Source of the DNA: Streptomyces sp. KMM 9044
GTDB lineage: Bacteria > Actinomycetota > Actinomycetes > Streptomycetales > Streptomycetaceae
Direction of reading: 5' to 3'
Length of the DNA stretch: 64,000 nt
Assembly: GCF_024701375.2 (NCBI RefSeq)
Contig: NZ_CP113910.1
Location: forward strand, 1-64,000
The position numbers and the translations under genes are program-made. Of this stretch, positions 44,309-53,925 are shown in pieces. Under the pieces are notes generated by a model. The model was not told where the DNA came from and did not search any database. It was given only the letters and a program-made list of their open reading frames with translations. Each line of letters starts with the position of its first letter. Within the stretch, counting starts at the first letter, position 1.

Positions 44309-45236
44309 TAAGGCCCCTGGCAGGAACGATCTTGCGAGAGAAAGATCCGACCGAGGGGCCTCACGTGCAGACCGGTGTCACATACACCGCCGTGCTCGAT
44401 GTGAAGCGGTCCACCGCCGAGCACCTGGCCCGCCTCCTGCGCGACCAACGGATCGCGGCCGGAACCCGCGAGGGGCGACGTGCGCTGGGCTGCTTCGAGC
44501 AGGCCGTGCTCGTGCTGCGCTGGTTCCTCGACGGCACCCGGCTGGCCCAACTCGCCCGAGACAATGACCTGTCGGCCTCCACCGCATACCGCTGTCTCCA
44601 CGAGGGACTGGCCGTCCTGGCCGCCGGCGCACCGGACCTGTCCACCGCGCTGGAGCGTGCGAAGGCAGCCCCGGGCTGACGCATCTGAACCTCGACGGCA
44701 CCGTCATCCGCACCGACCGCGTCGCCGCCCCCGGCCCCAACGGCGCAGACCTGTGGTGGTCCGGAAAACACAAGCACCATGGCGGGAACGTACAGGTCAT
44801 CGCCACCCCGGACGGCCGGCCGATCTGGGTCTCGCCGGTGCGGCCGGGCCGCGAGCACGACACCACCTGCGCCCGCCACCACGGGCTGGTCGACGCCCTC
44901 AACCGCATCGCGGCCGAGCTGGACATGCCGACCCTCGTCGACCTCGGTCACGAGAACGCCGGCGACGGCTTCCGCCACCCGCACAGGAAGCCCGCGGGCG
45001 GCAAGCTGACCGAGGCCCAGCAGACCTACAACAAGGTCATCCGCGAAATTCACGGCGTCTGCGAGCGCGCCAACTCCCTGCTCAGGACCACCTTCAAGGC
45101 CCTGCGCAGGGTCAGCCTCGACCCCAGCCGCATCACGCAGATCGCCGCCGCAGCCCTCGTCCTGCTCCAACTCGAGTGCGACCGGACCATCTGATCAGTC
45201 ACGCAACGCCATGATTCGTTACTGGCAAAGACTCAG
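44309..45236 (+). mobile_element. IS5-like element
   Basis: Imperfect terminal repeats (TAAGGCCCCTGGCAGGAACG near 44310 and the related GAGTCTTTGCCAGTAACG in complement near 45216-45234) enclose one broken transposase. The limits are approximate. Confidence 0.55.
44365..45194 (+). pseudogene. IS5-like transposase with frameshift
   Basis: The first frame (VTYTAVLDVKRSTAEHLARL, REGRRALGCFEQAVLVLRWF, SASTAYRCLHEGLAVLAAG) meets a stop at 44679. Coding goes on in the next frame with LTHLNLDGTVIRTDRVAAPG (first Asp) and GGNVQVIATPDGRPIWVSPV, then TLVDLGHENAGDGFRHPHRK and SLLRTTFKALRRVSLDPSRI, stopping at 45194. The break lies where IS5 elements often shift frame, so it may be programmed rather than decay. 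Confidence 0.75.
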
Positions 45237-45364
45237 TGACACGCCGTACTCCCTTCCGTAGCTTCCTGCTCTTGGCGATCAAGAAGCTACGAGGGATGCG
45301 GCGTTCGTCGTCTCATGACACGAACCGACCCACATATCTGGGCGAAGAGCCGAAAACACCGTCC

Positions 45365-45555
45365 GCTGGTGTCGAGACGTCACCTTCAACGAGGACAAGT
45401 CCCAGGTCAGGACCCACAACGCGCCCGCCGTACTCGCTGCCCTCCGCGACCTGATCCGCAGCGCGCTCAAGCTCACCGGCTACGTCAACACCGCCGCCGG
45501 ACGCCGAGCCCCCACCGAGCGCCCCCGCGTCCTCGCCCTCTACGGCATCACATGA
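45365..45555 (+). pseudogene. ISAs1-family transposase, C-terminal fragment
   Basis: The frame reads WCRDVTFNEDKSQVRTHNAP, AVLAALRDLIRSALKLTGYV and RPRVLALYGIT, the last 60 residues of an ISAs1 transposase. The rest is gone. Confidence 0.8.
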
Positions 45556-45859
45556 TCAAACCGGACCATCCAGGCACTCGCCGGGGGCCTGCTCCGGGTG
45601 TGACGCGAGCTACGGTCGTTCCTGTCGTGCAGGTGCGGCTTCGCGCACGGTACAGCCGCACCTCCGGCCGGGAAACTCGCGGCCGGAACGGCTTCCCTTC
45701 CGTTCCCGTCCCTTTTCCAAGGCGGGTGAGTACCCGTCGTCCTTTGAGACATGCTCCAGCGCCGCTCAGCCGACCGCTGCGATTTTCGCGAAAGGCGCTC
45801 TCCACTGTCAGCAAGCCAGTTCGCAACCGCCAAGCAGTCGCCTCAGCCGGAGGAATGCC

Positions 45860-46945
45860 ATGCCGCCACTGCCGCCCGCCCGTGTCGTCCGTGCCGTCGA
45901 AAGGGTGCGCGCAGCTCTGCAGAGTCTGACGCGCAAACTCGCACCGCCGCCGTTCGCACTCCTCGAACTCGTCCAGGGGGCCATGGCCAGCCAGGCGATC
46001 TACGTGGCCGCCGAGCTGCGCATCGCGGAGACCCTCGTGGACGGCCCGCTGGAGCCGGAGCGGATCGCGGAGAGGACCGGTGCGGACCCCGACGCGCTCC
46101 ACCGCCTGCTGCGGCTGCTGGCGACCTATGACATCTTCGCCGAGCAGAAGGACGGGCGGTTCAAGCTGACCCCGATGGCCAGGGCGCTGCTCCAGGACAC
46201 CCCGATGTCCATGCACGGCATAGCCCGGTTGATGGGCCACCCCATCCACTGGGAGGACTGGGGCCACCTGGTCGACGCGGTTCGCACCGGCGAGCCGAGC
46301 CTGCCCAAGTTGCGCGGTATGGACGCGTTCGAGTACCTGGAGGCCAATGCGGAGTACGGGGCGATCTTCACCAACGGCATGGGCGCGATGTCGAGCACGG
46401 AGACGGAACCGCTCCTCGCCGCCTACGACTTCGCGCGCTACGGCACCGTGGTCGACTTCTGCGGCGGCCGGGGCGACCTGCTCGCCGGCGTCCTGAAGAA
46501 GGCGCCCTCAGCGCGCGGGATCCTCTCCGACCCCCGCGTGGGATCCAACGGCGCCGCCGCCTTCCTCGAGGAGCAGGGCGTGTCCGACCGGTGCACGGTC
46601 GCGGACGGCGGCCTGTTCGACGCGGTACCCGGCGGCGGCGACGCGTACATCCTCAAGCACATCGTCCATGACTGGCCGGAGCCGCAGGCCCTGGAGATCC
46701 TGGGGAACGTGCGGGAGGCAATGAACCCCGGCGGCCGCCTGCTGGTGATGGAGATGGTCATCCCCGACAAGCTCAACGGCCCGCACTCCGGGAAGCTGGT
46801 CGACCTGTGGCTGATGCTGCTGGTCGGCGGCAAGGAGCGCACCCGCGCCCAGTACTCCGATCTGCTGGCCAAGGCCGGGTTCAAGCTGGAGCGCGTCGTG
46901 GAGACGCCGGCGGCGATCTCGATCGTCGAGGCGAGCCGGCGCTGA
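45860..46945 (+). CDS. SAM-dependent O-methyltransferase
   Basis: ATG 45860 follows GGAGG and gives 361 aa. The N-terminal dimerisation and winged-helix part (residues about 25-105) reads ALLELVQGAMASQAIYVAAE, RIAERTGADPDALHRLLRLL. The Rossmann part has the SAM loop VVDFCGGRGDLLAGVLKKAP, in which the usual DxGGG is DFCGG. It also has DAYILKHIVHDWPEPQALEI with the catalytic-type His, and GGRLLVMEMVIPDKLNGPHS. This is the fold of small-molecule O-methyltransferases in antibiotic pathways. It stands alone between IS remnants and may be a tailoring enzyme of the cluster to the right. Confidence 0.9.
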   Translation: MPPLPPARVVRAVERVRAALQSLTRKLAPPPFALLELVQGAMASQAIYVAAELRIAETLVDGPLEPERIAERTGADPDALHRLLRLLATYDIFAEQKDGRFKLTPMARALLQDTPMSMHGIARLMGHPIHWEDWGHLVDAVRTGEPSLPKLRGMDAFEYLEANAEYGAIFTNGMGAMSSTETEPLLAAYDFARYGTVVDFCGGRGDLLAGVLKKAPSARGILSDPRVGSNGAAAFLEEQGVSDRCTVADGGLFDAVPGGGDAYILKHIVHDWPEPQALEILGNVREAMNPGGRLLVMEMVIPDKLNGPHSGKLVDLWLMLLVGGKERTRAQYSDLLAKAGFKLERVVETPAAISIVEASRR

Positions 46946-47003
46946 CCGCACCGGCGCCGGATCCGGCCCCACGGCCTCTTCGGGCCGGGGGTCGGCCTTT
47001 TGA

Positions 47004-47914
47004 GGCTCTCCTGCTGTATGTGTGGGTCACTCTGTGGCGGGTTGGCGGCCGGGGAGTGTGGGGGGCTGGCAAGGGTGAGCATGACGAGGGCGATGATCGC
47101 GTCGGCGGTGTGGAAGCCGAAGCCGCGGCGGATGATGAGGCGGGTCTTGGTGTTGGTGGACTCGATCAGTCCGTTGCTCATGCCGGTGGTCAGGGCGGCG
47201 CGGATGGCGTCGTCATGGCGGCGGATGCGGCGTTGGAGGTCGACGAAGCCGTCGATGCGGCAGCGGCGGGCCCAGCCGGTCCACCGGTCCAGGGCCCTCA
47301 GGGCGGCGGTGGGCCGGGACTTGGCCAGGGTGAACACCGCGCGGAGGGCTTCCTCCAGGCGCCAGGCCCGGTGCAGGCGGGGGTCGGTGGCCGCGATCCA
47401 GGTGAGCCTGGCGGCCTGCCGGTCGGTGAGGTCGTCGGCGTTCTTCCACAGCGCGAAGCGGGAGTCCTTCAGCGCCCGGGCCCGCTCGCGGTCGCCGGGT
47501 TCACGGCGGGCCCGGTTCCACGTGGCCCGGCGCTCGGCATCCAGCGTCTCGGTGGCCCACGCGATGACATGAAAAGGGGTCCATCACCCGCACCGCGCCG
47601 GGGGCCCGCTCGCGGAGGACCCGGGCGATCCAGGCGGCGCCGTCGGCGCTGATGTGCGTCAGGCGGGCGGTGCGCTGTTCCCCGAGCCGGTCGAAGAAGC
47701 GGTCGAGGACGTCCTTGCCGTGGCCGTCAGCCCTCCACACCACTTTCGCGCTGTCGTGGTCGACCACGACGGTCATGTACTTCTGCCCCTTGCGGTAGCT
47801 GATCTCGTCGATCCCGATCCGGGCCAGCCCCGCCAGCCGGTCGACGGCCCGGTCGCGGTCGGCGACCACCCGCTGCACGATCGCCCCGCCCGTGCGCCAG
47901 GAGGCGCGCATCAA
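47004..47914 (-). pseudogene. ISL3-family transposase, truncated and frameshifted
   Basis: From about 47914 leftward it reads LMRASWRTGGAIVQRVVADR, LARIGIDEISYRKGQKYMTV (first Asp) and GAVRVMDPF. A shift near 47575 leads to RATWNRARREPGDRERARAL, then NGLIESTNTKTRLIIRRGFG. The N-terminal 110 codons are lost at the IS110 junction. Confidence 0.85.
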
Positions 47915-49491
47915 CTCTGCCGGGGGTTGGTGCCGCTCCGGGACGCTGGTGGGGTTCGTTCCGGCCGAAACCGATGCCTCTGTGATGCCCGTGAGCTCGC
48001 AGGTCAGCGTGGTGCTGGGGGCCGTCCACGGGAACCGTGGAGTGTTGCTGTGAGCACATGCGTCAGAATTCCTGATTCACCCTGGTTCTCCCGGAACGGC
48101 ATACCGATCGGGAGGGAGCGGGAGGGGGGACGTACTGCATGAACGGTGCGCCGGCCTGGACATCAGCAAGAAGGACGCCAGGGTGTGCGTCCGGGCCCCG
48201 AGTACGAAACGGCGGGGATCGTTCACCGACGAGACCACGACCTGGGGCTCGACGACGAACGCGGTCCTGGCCCTGCGCGAGCACCTGCTCGCTGCCGAGG
48301 TCACGCTGGTGGTGATCGAGGCGACCTCGGACTACTGGAAGCCCTTCTCCTACGTGCCGGCCGACGATCTGAATGCGATTCTGGTCAACGCCCGGCAGGT
48401 CAAGAACCTGCCCGGCCGCAAGACGGACGTCTCGGACGCGGCCTGGCTGGCCCAGCTCGGCGCTCACGGGCTGGTTCGTCCCTCCTTCGTCACACCGCAG
48501 CCCATCCGGGAACTGCGGGACCTGACCCGGGCCCGCACCACCGCCACCCGGGAACGCTCTCGTACCGTCCAGCGCCTGGAGAAGCTGCTGGAGGACACCG
48601 GCATCAAACTGTCCGCGGTCGCCTCCTGTATCACGGGCGTCTCCGGGCGGGCCATGCTCGAAGCCCTCATCAGCGGTGAACGCGACCCGCAGACCCTCGC
48701 GGAGATGGCCAAACGCAAGCTCCGGAGCAAGATCCCCGAACTCACCGAGGCGATGACCGGACGCTTCCGTGAGCACCACGCCTTCCTGGTCCGGCTACGT
48801 CTGGACCCGTACGACCAGCTCACCGCGATGATCGACCAGATCAGCGGACGGGTCGAAGAGGCGATGGTGCCCTTTCACGACGCCCTCGACCTGCTCGACA
48901 CCATCCCCGGAATCAACCAGGCCACCGCCGAAGTGATCATCGCGGAGACCGGTGGTGACATGACCCGCTTCGCCTCCGCCAAGCACCTCGCGTCCTGGGT
49001 CGGGGTCTGCCCCGGCCACCACGAGTCCGCAGGCCGCACCAAGAACACCAAGGTCCGGCCCGGCAACCCCTACCGCAAAGGAGCCCTCGACATCGCCGCC
49101 TTCGGCGCGGTCGGAACCAAGGACACCTACCTCGCCGCCCGTTGCCGGCGGCTGACCGCCCGCCGCGGCCCGCTCAGGGCACTGGTCGCCGTCGAGCACT
49201 CGATCGTCACCGCCATCTGGCACATGCTCACCGACCACACGCCCTACGCCGAGCTCGGCGGCTCCTACTTCACCCGGCGGAACCCCGAACGGGCCACCCG
49301 CCGCGCGATCACCCAGCTCAACCAGCTCCGCTACACCGTCACCCTCAACCCGATGGAGACCGCGGCCTGCCCCAGCAGCGACCAGCCACCCGGCAGCCAC
49401 AACGGCCACCGGGCACACAACCCTGCCCACACCCACCCTGACCTGCTTCTATTTACGCGTCAGAGCATCCACTCATGCGGCAGGAGAGCCT
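47004..49491 (-). mobile_element. ISL3-family element, copy 2, interrupted by IS110
   Basis: GGCTCTCCTGCTGTATGTGT begins at 47004 and the complementary end GCGGCAGGAGAGCCT ends at 49491. The 8-bp duplication CCTTTTGA flanks it (46996-47003 and 49492-49499). The middle holds an IS110 element that replaced the transposase N-terminal region. Confidence 0.85.
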
Positions 49492-49499
49492 CCTTTTGA
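48135..49499 (+). CDS. IS110-family transposase
   Basis: The coding signal begins HERCAGLDISKKDARVCVRA with the RuvC-like DEDD first Asp. It continues VTLVVIEATSDYWKPFSYV, GRKTDVSDAAWLAQLGAHGL, LLDTIPGINQATAEVIIAET and FASAKHLASWVGVCPGHHES (Tnp_20 domain with the catalytic Ser). A GGAGGGGGGA ribosome site is followed by GTA-CTG where a GTG start is expected, so the start may be mutated (CTG 48135) or fall back to GTG 48183. The last 10 or so codons come from the ISL3 end. The 217 bp upstream is the part of such elements that can encode a bridge RNA. Confidence 0.85.
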   Translation: MHERCAGLDISKKDARVCVRAPSTKRRGSFTDETTTWGSTTNAVLALREHLLAAEVTLVVIEATSDYWKPFSYVPADDLNAILVNARQVKNLPGRKTDVSDAAWLAQLGAHGLVRPSFVTPQPIRELRDLTRARTTATRERSRTVQRLEKLLEDTGIKLSAVASCITGVSGRAMLEALISGERDPQTLAEMAKRKLRSKIPELTEAMTGRFREHHAFLVRLRLDPYDQLTAMIDQISGRVEEAMVPFHDALDLLDTIPGINQATAEVIIAETGGDMTRFASAKHLASWVGVCPGHHESAGRTKNTKVRPGNPYRKGALDIAAFGAVGTKDTYLAARCRRLTARRGPLRALVAVEHSIVTAIWHMLTDHTPYAELGGSYFTRRNPERATRRAITQLNQLRYTVTLNPMETAACPSSDQPPGSHNGHRAHNPAHTHPDLLLFTRQSIHSCGRRASF

Positions 49500-49515
49500 G
49501 GGGGTGCGGCTTCCC

Positions 49516-51030
49516 CTACTTGCGGGCGGTCCGGAGGGGGACCTCGCGGACGAGGAGCGCGGTCAGCAACGCGAGGCCCGCGGCCGACGACGCCAGCAGG
49601 AAGGCCTCTTGGACGCCCTCGGCGACGGCGCTCCTGTACATCGTGCGCATCCCGGCTTCCAGCCGGCCCATGCCCTCCGCGTCCAGACGGGTGTCGGGGA
49701 GGGACGCGCCGTCCGCCCGCTCGGCCATCACGTCGCGCACCCGGCCGTTGAACAGCGTGCCCATGACGGCGACGCCGACCGACTGGCCCAGTGTGCGGAA
49801 GAGCGTCATCGCGGCGGAGGCGACACCCACCTCCTGGATGACGACGCTGTTCTGCGCGACGGTCATCACGTTCTGCCCCAGGAAGCCCATGCCGGCGCCC
49901 AGCAGCACCATGAAGAGCGCGGCGGTGAGCCGTGAGGTCTCCGTGTCCACTCTCGACAGCAGAAGCGTGCCCACGAACATGGCGGCTCCGCCACTGACCT
50001 GGAGGACCTTGTACCGGCCGGTCCGGGCGACGAACCGCCCGGAGAGCTGGGAGACCAGGACCAGTGCGCCGAGCATCGGCAGCAGCAGCAGACCGGACCC
50101 TGTCGCAGAGACGCCGTGCACGGCCTGCTGGTACAGCGGGAGGTACAGGACCGCGCCGAACATCACGAAGCCGTTGGTGAAGCTCAGCACGGACATCAGC
50201 GAGAAGTTGAGGCTGCGGAAGAGATGCGGCGGCAGCACCGGCTCGGCGGCCCGGGACTGGGCGTGGACGAAGCCGGCCAGGGCCGCGACGGAGACGGCCG
50301 CGAGCGCCACGATCATCCCGGAGCCCCAGGCGTACTCGACGCCGCCCCAGGTGACCACCAGCACGAACGACACGATGCAGGCGACCAGCAGCACCGCGCC
50401 CACGTAGTCGATGCGCGCCTTTTTGCACCGGCTCGACACCCGCACCAGACGGGCGATCAGGACCATGGCGAGGACGCCGACCGGCAGGTTGACCAGGAAC
50501 GTCCAGCGCCAGCCGACGGAGTCGGTGATGCCGCCGCCGATCAGCGGGCCGACGATCATGGAGAACACCATGACGCTGGTGATCATGCCCTGGTACCGGC
50601 CGCGCTCGCGCGGCGGGATCAGCTCGCCGATGACCGCCATGACGCCGACCGCGAGCCCTCCCCCGCCAAGACCCTGGACCGTGCGGGCGGCGATCAGCTC
50701 CCCCATGTCCTGGGCCAGTCCGCACAGGGCGGACCCGGTCAGGAAGACCGACATCGCCACGACGAGCCAGCGCTTGCGCCCGTACATGTCGCCGAGCCTG
50801 CCCCAGACCGGGATGGCCGCCGCGGCGGCCAGGGTGTACGAGGTGACCGCCCAGGACAGGTATGCGACGCCGCCGAGCTCACCGGCGATGGTCGGCATCG
50901 AGGTCGCGACGATCGTGGTGCCCAGCGAGGAGGGCAGCATCGCGAGCAGAAGCGGTATCAGCGCGAGACGTACGCGGTGTTGCCCGGGGCCGCGTCTGGT
51001 CCCCTCGGCCTCGCCGGTCGTCGCGTCCAC
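49516..51030 (-). CDS. MFS drug exporter, DHA2 (14-helix) family
   Basis: GTG 51030 has AGGAGGGGG upstream; ATG 51060, which overlaps the oxidase stop by 4 bp, would add 10 residues. The product of about 504 aa has the DHA2 motif A region (WGRLGDMYGRKRWLVVAMSV) and motif C (VMVFSMIVGPLIGGGITDSV), plus about 14 hydrophobic segments ending ASSAAGLALLTALLVREVPL. It is a proton-driven exporter of drugs or antibiotics at the cytoplasmic membrane. Its tight coupling to the oxidase gene suggests it exports the same compound or gives self-resistance. Confidence 0.92.
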   Translation of the reverse strand: MDATTGEAEGTRRGPGQHRVRLALIPLLLAMLPSSLGTTIVATSMPTIAGELGGVAYLSWAVTSYTLAAAAAIPVWGRLGDMYGRKRWLVVAMSVFLTGSALCGLAQDMGELIAARTVQGLGGGGLAVGVMAVIGELIPPRERGRYQGMITSVMVFSMIVGPLIGGGITDSVGWRWTFLVNLPVGVLAMVLIARLVRVSSRCKKARIDYVGAVLLVACIVSFVLVVTWGGVEYAWGSGMIVALAAVSVAALAGFVHAQSRAAEPVLPPHLFRSLNFSLMSVLSFTNGFVMFGAVLYLPLYQQAVHGVSATGSGLLLLPMLGALVLVSQLSGRFVARTGRYKVLQVSGGAAMFVGTLLLSRVDTETSRLTAALFMVLLGAGMGFLGQNVMTVAQNSVVIQEVGVASAAMTLFRTLGQSVGVAVMGTLFNGRVRDVMAERADGASLPDTRLDAEGMGRLEAGMRTMYRSAVAEGVQEAFLLASSAAGLALLTALLVREVPLRTARK

Positions 51031-51056
51031 GGGCTCCCCCTCCTGGCCGGAACGCC

Positions 51057-52517
51057 TCATCTGATGTGCATCGTGGCCATCATGCCCCGCACGCCGTGCT
51101 CGAACATGTGGCAGTGGTAGACGTAGTGCCCCCGGTACGTGTCGAACACGGCCTGGAGCCTGACCGTCTCACCCGGGGCGAGGAAGACGGTGTCCTTCAG
51201 CCCGGTCTCCCCCGGCTCCGGAGGCCGTCCGCCGCGCTCCAGCACCCGGAACTGCACCAGGTGCATGTGGAAGTTGTGCTCGGCCCGCGCGTTGGCGTTG
51301 GTGACCGTCCAGATCTCGCTCGTCCCGAACCTGACGGCGGCGTCGACGCGTCCGGGGTCGTACACCTTCTCGTCGATGTACGCACCGGGGTGCTCCCCGC
51401 CCTCGTCCATGCGCAGCGCCACCTCGCGCTCCACGTCGGGGCGGGGCAGCGGCGGCAGCGAGCGGAGCCGCGCGGGGATCTCGCTCGGGTCGTCGGCCGT
51501 GCGCACCACGTCGAAGCGCAGCACCTCGCCGATCTCCTCGACCGGACCGGAACCCGTGGTGTTCTTCAGCACCACGCTGCTGCCGACCGGGTAGCGGGAG
51601 AAGTCGACGACGACGTCGGCGCGTTCGCCCGCGGACATCAGAACGCGGTCGGTGGTGTGGGGAGCGGGGAGCAGACCGCCGTCGGAGCCGATCTGGACGA
51701 GCGGGCCGCCGTCCGCCAGCCGCAGCTCGAAGCGGCGCTGGTTGGACGCGTTCAGCAGGCGCAGCCGGTACTTGCGGGCGGCGACCTCGAAGTACGGATA
51801 GGGCACGCCGTTGGTGAGGATGGTGTTCCGGCCCCGGTCACCCATCGCGTAGACGAGCCGGCCCTGCTCGTCGAACCGGGCGTCGCGCAGGGCGATGACG
51901 GCCTCGTACCGCCCCGCGGGCAGGGGCAGCGACCGTTCCGTGTCGTCGGTGAGCAGGTACGAGCCGGACAGTCCCCTGTAGACGTTCTCCGCCTCGAGGT
52001 GGTGGGCGTGGTCGTGGAACCACAGCGGCGCGTGCGACTGCCGGTTGGGGTAGTGGTACACGCGGTCGGCGCCGGGCTCGATGACGTCCATCGGGTCGCC
52101 GTCGCTGTCCGGGCGGACGGAGGCCCCGTGCAGGTGCACCGCGGTCGGCACGGTGAGGCGGTTGCGCTGTCTGATCACCACGGGACGGCCGGTGCGCGCC
52201 CTGATGACCGGTCCGGGGAAGTGACCGTCATAGGTGAGGACGTCGGTCTGTATTCCGGGCAGGATCTCCGCACGCGCGGGCTTCATGGTCATCACGTACA
52301 CGTCGGATCTGCCGGTGTTGCCCAGCGGTCTCTTCACGGGCAGCAGGCGCATCGGCCGCCGGAACTTCTCCACCGCCGCCGCCAGGGCCGTCGGTGCCGT
52401 CCCGGTCGCCGGCCCGGCCGTCATGTGCGCGGCGACCAGCGGTGCGAGGCCAGCTCCGGTCAGCCCCACACCTGTGGTGGCGACCGCAACGCCCAGTGCA
52501 CTGCGTCGGGTGATCAT
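51057..52517 (-). CDS. Multicopper oxidase, Tat-exported
   Basis: ATG 52517 after CAGGAGAA gives 486 aa. The N-terminus MITRRSALGVAVATTGVGLT has a twin-Arg motif. The copper ligands are visible: TAVHLHGASV, PLWFHDHAHHLEAENVY, AEHNFHMHLVQF and YVYHCHMFEHGVRGMMATM, where the HCH and the axial Met of the type 1 site lie. Three cupredoxin domains in a CotA/bilirubin-oxidase-like layout fit the length. It probably oxidises a phenolic or amino-phenolic substrate outside the cell, possibly coupling or dimerising the cluster product. The substrate is unknown. Confidence 0.92.
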   Translation of the reverse strand: MITRRSALGVAVATTGVGLTGAGLAPLVAAHMTAGPATGTAPTALAAAVEKFRRPMRLLPVKRPLGNTGRSDVYVMTMKPARAEILPGIQTDVLTYDGHFPGPVIRARTGRPVVIRQRNRLTVPTAVHLHGASVRPDSDGDPMDVIEPGADRVYHYPNRQSHAPLWFHDHAHHLEAENVYRGLSGSYLLTDDTERSLPLPAGRYEAVIALRDARFDEQGRLVYAMGDRGRNTILTNGVPYPYFEVAARKYRLRLLNASNQRRFELRLADGGPLVQIGSDGGLLPAPHTTDRVLMSAGERADVVVDFSRYPVGSSVVLKNTTGSGPVEEIGEVLRFDVVRTADDPSEIPARLRSLPPLPRPDVEREVALRMDEGGEHPGAYIDEKVYDPGRVDAAVRFGTSEIWTVTNANARAEHNFHMHLVQFRVLERGGRPPEPGETGLKDTVFLAPGETVRLQAVFDTYRGHYVYHCHMFEHGVRGMMATMHIR

Positions 52518-52626
52518 GGTGTTCTCCTGGACTCGTCCGCACAGCTACCTGCGTGGGGGGGCAGCTGTAGTCCAGCAAGACGCACTTGCGTCCGGCTTGT
52601 GCGGTGTGCTCGCGGCGCCCGGCCGC

Positions 52627-53388
52627 TCACCCCGCGCCCAGCCTGAACCCCACCCCGCGCACGGTGACGACCCATCCATTGCCGCCGAGTTTGCCGCGCA
52701 GGCTGCTGACGTGCGTGTCGATCGTGCGGCGCGACCAGGAGTCGCCCCACACCTGCTGCAGGAGCTGCTTCCGCGGGATCACCGTGTCGGGCTGGGACGC
52801 CAGCAGGTACAGCAGGTCGAACTCCTTGCGGGTGAGGGCCACCGGCTCGTCGTCCACGGTGACCACGCGCGAGTCGACGTCGATGCGCAGGCGGCCGTGG
52901 TGTATCTCCCTGGCCGCGGCGGGCTGCCACCGGGCGCGGCGCATCACCGCCTCGATCCGGGCCATGAGTTCGCGCAGCCCGTAGGGCTTGGTCACGTAGT
53001 CGTCGGCGCCCGCGTGCAGTCCGAGCACGCAGTCGAGCTCGGACTGCCGGGCGGTGACGATGATGATCGGGACCCTGCTGACCTCGCGGATCGCGCGGCA
53101 CACCTCCAGGCCGTCGAGATCGGGCAGATCGAGGTCGAGCAGCACCATCTCGACGTCCTCGTAGGCCTGCAGGGCCGCGCTGCCGTGCCGGACGCCGACC
53201 GGGTCGTGCCCGTGCCGCCGCAGCTGGGCGGTCAGTGATCCGGCGAGGGCGGCGTCGCCGTCCACCACCAGGATGCGCTGGCCGGTCGGTGCCCGGGCCG
53301 CCGTCGAAGCGCCCGGCTCCGCGAGCCGGGCGGCCTCGGGCGCGGGGGCGAAGGGCTCCAGCATCGCCTGTGACGGAATTTGGCTCAT
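52627..53388 (-). CDS. OmpR/PhoB-type response regulator, atypical
   Basis: This is a 253-aa protein with an extra 35-residue N-terminal tail. The receiver domain is residues about 38-150: RILVVDGDAALAGSLTAQLR, where the usual acidic pair reads D-G-D, MVLLDLDLPDLDGLEVCRAI with the phospho-acceptor Asp, and GADDYVTKPYGLRELMARI with the Lys. The winged helix is residues about 160-252 (ALTRKEFDLLYLLASQPDTV, RRTIDTHVSSLRGKLGG). No histidine kinase gene is nearby. Orphan regulators of this kind (JadR1/LanI type) control aromatic polyketide clusters and may sense the product directly; that is inference. Confidence 0.88.
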   Translation of the reverse strand: MSQIPSQAMLEPFAPAPEAARLAEPGASTAARAPTGQRILVVDGDAALAGSLTAQLRRHGHDPVGVRHGSAALQAYEDVEMVLLDLDLPDLDGLEVCRAIREVSRVPIIIVTARQSELDCVLGLHAGADDYVTKPYGLRELMARIEAVMRRARWQPAAAREIHHGRLRIDVDSRVVTVDDEPVALTRKEFDLLYLLASQPDTVIPRKQLLQQVWGDSWSRRTIDTHVSSLRGKLGGNGWVVTVRGVGFRLGAG

Positions 53389-53487
53389 GCCTCCCCCGTG
53401 GAATGTGCTGTGCCCGCCCGTCCGCCCGCGCGGGCCGCGGACAGACGGTTCCCGCCGACGAACCTAGGAACGCGTGGTCGAGTCCCG

Positions 53488-53925
53488 CTACGGCTGGGCT
53501 TGTGGCCCGTCCAGCGGCTGCCCGGGGTTCAGGACCCACGCCGAGTCGTGCCGGGTGAAGCCGACGCGCGGGTAGTAGGCGGTCGCGGCGGGCGCCGAGA
53601 GCAGCACCACCTTCGCGTCGGGGGCCTCCCGCCGGGTCGCCTCCAGGAGGGCGAGCCCCACCCCCGAGCGCTGATGCCGGCGCACCACGGCGATGTCCGA
53701 CAGGTAGGTGACGTAGGAGAAGTCGGAGACGCTGCGGGCGATGCCGATGAGCGCGCCGTCCGCATCCCGGGCGACGACGATGAGGTTCGCCTCCCGCACC
53801 ATCGCGGCCATCCGGTCGCGGTCGTCGACGGGCCGCCGCTCACCGAGCCCCGACTCGTGGTAAATCGCCAGCACCTCGTCCAGGTCGAGGGTTCGCCCGC
53901 TGACGCGTTCAGTCTTCCAGCTCAT
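53488..53925 (-). CDS. GNAT N-acetyltransferase (KinN/FzmQ-like)
   Basis: ATG 53925 overlaps the end of the lyase gene by 17 bp. The 145-aa product has the GNAT core: [40 protein letters not shown] with the acetyl-CoA loop RxxGxG-type (RHQRSGVG), and [20 protein letters not shown]. In fosfazinomycin and kinamycin biosynthesis the homologous enzyme acetylates hydrazine, as I recall. It is the last gene of the six-gene leftward operon, in the same position as kinN. Confidence 0.82.
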   Translation of the reverse strand: MSWKTERVSGRTLDLDEVLAIYHESGLGERRPVDDRDRMAAMVREANLIVVARDADGALIGIARSVSDFSYVTYLSDIAVVRRHQRSGVGLALLEATRREAPDAKVVLLSAPAATAYYPRVGFTRHDSAWVLNPGQPLDGPQAQP

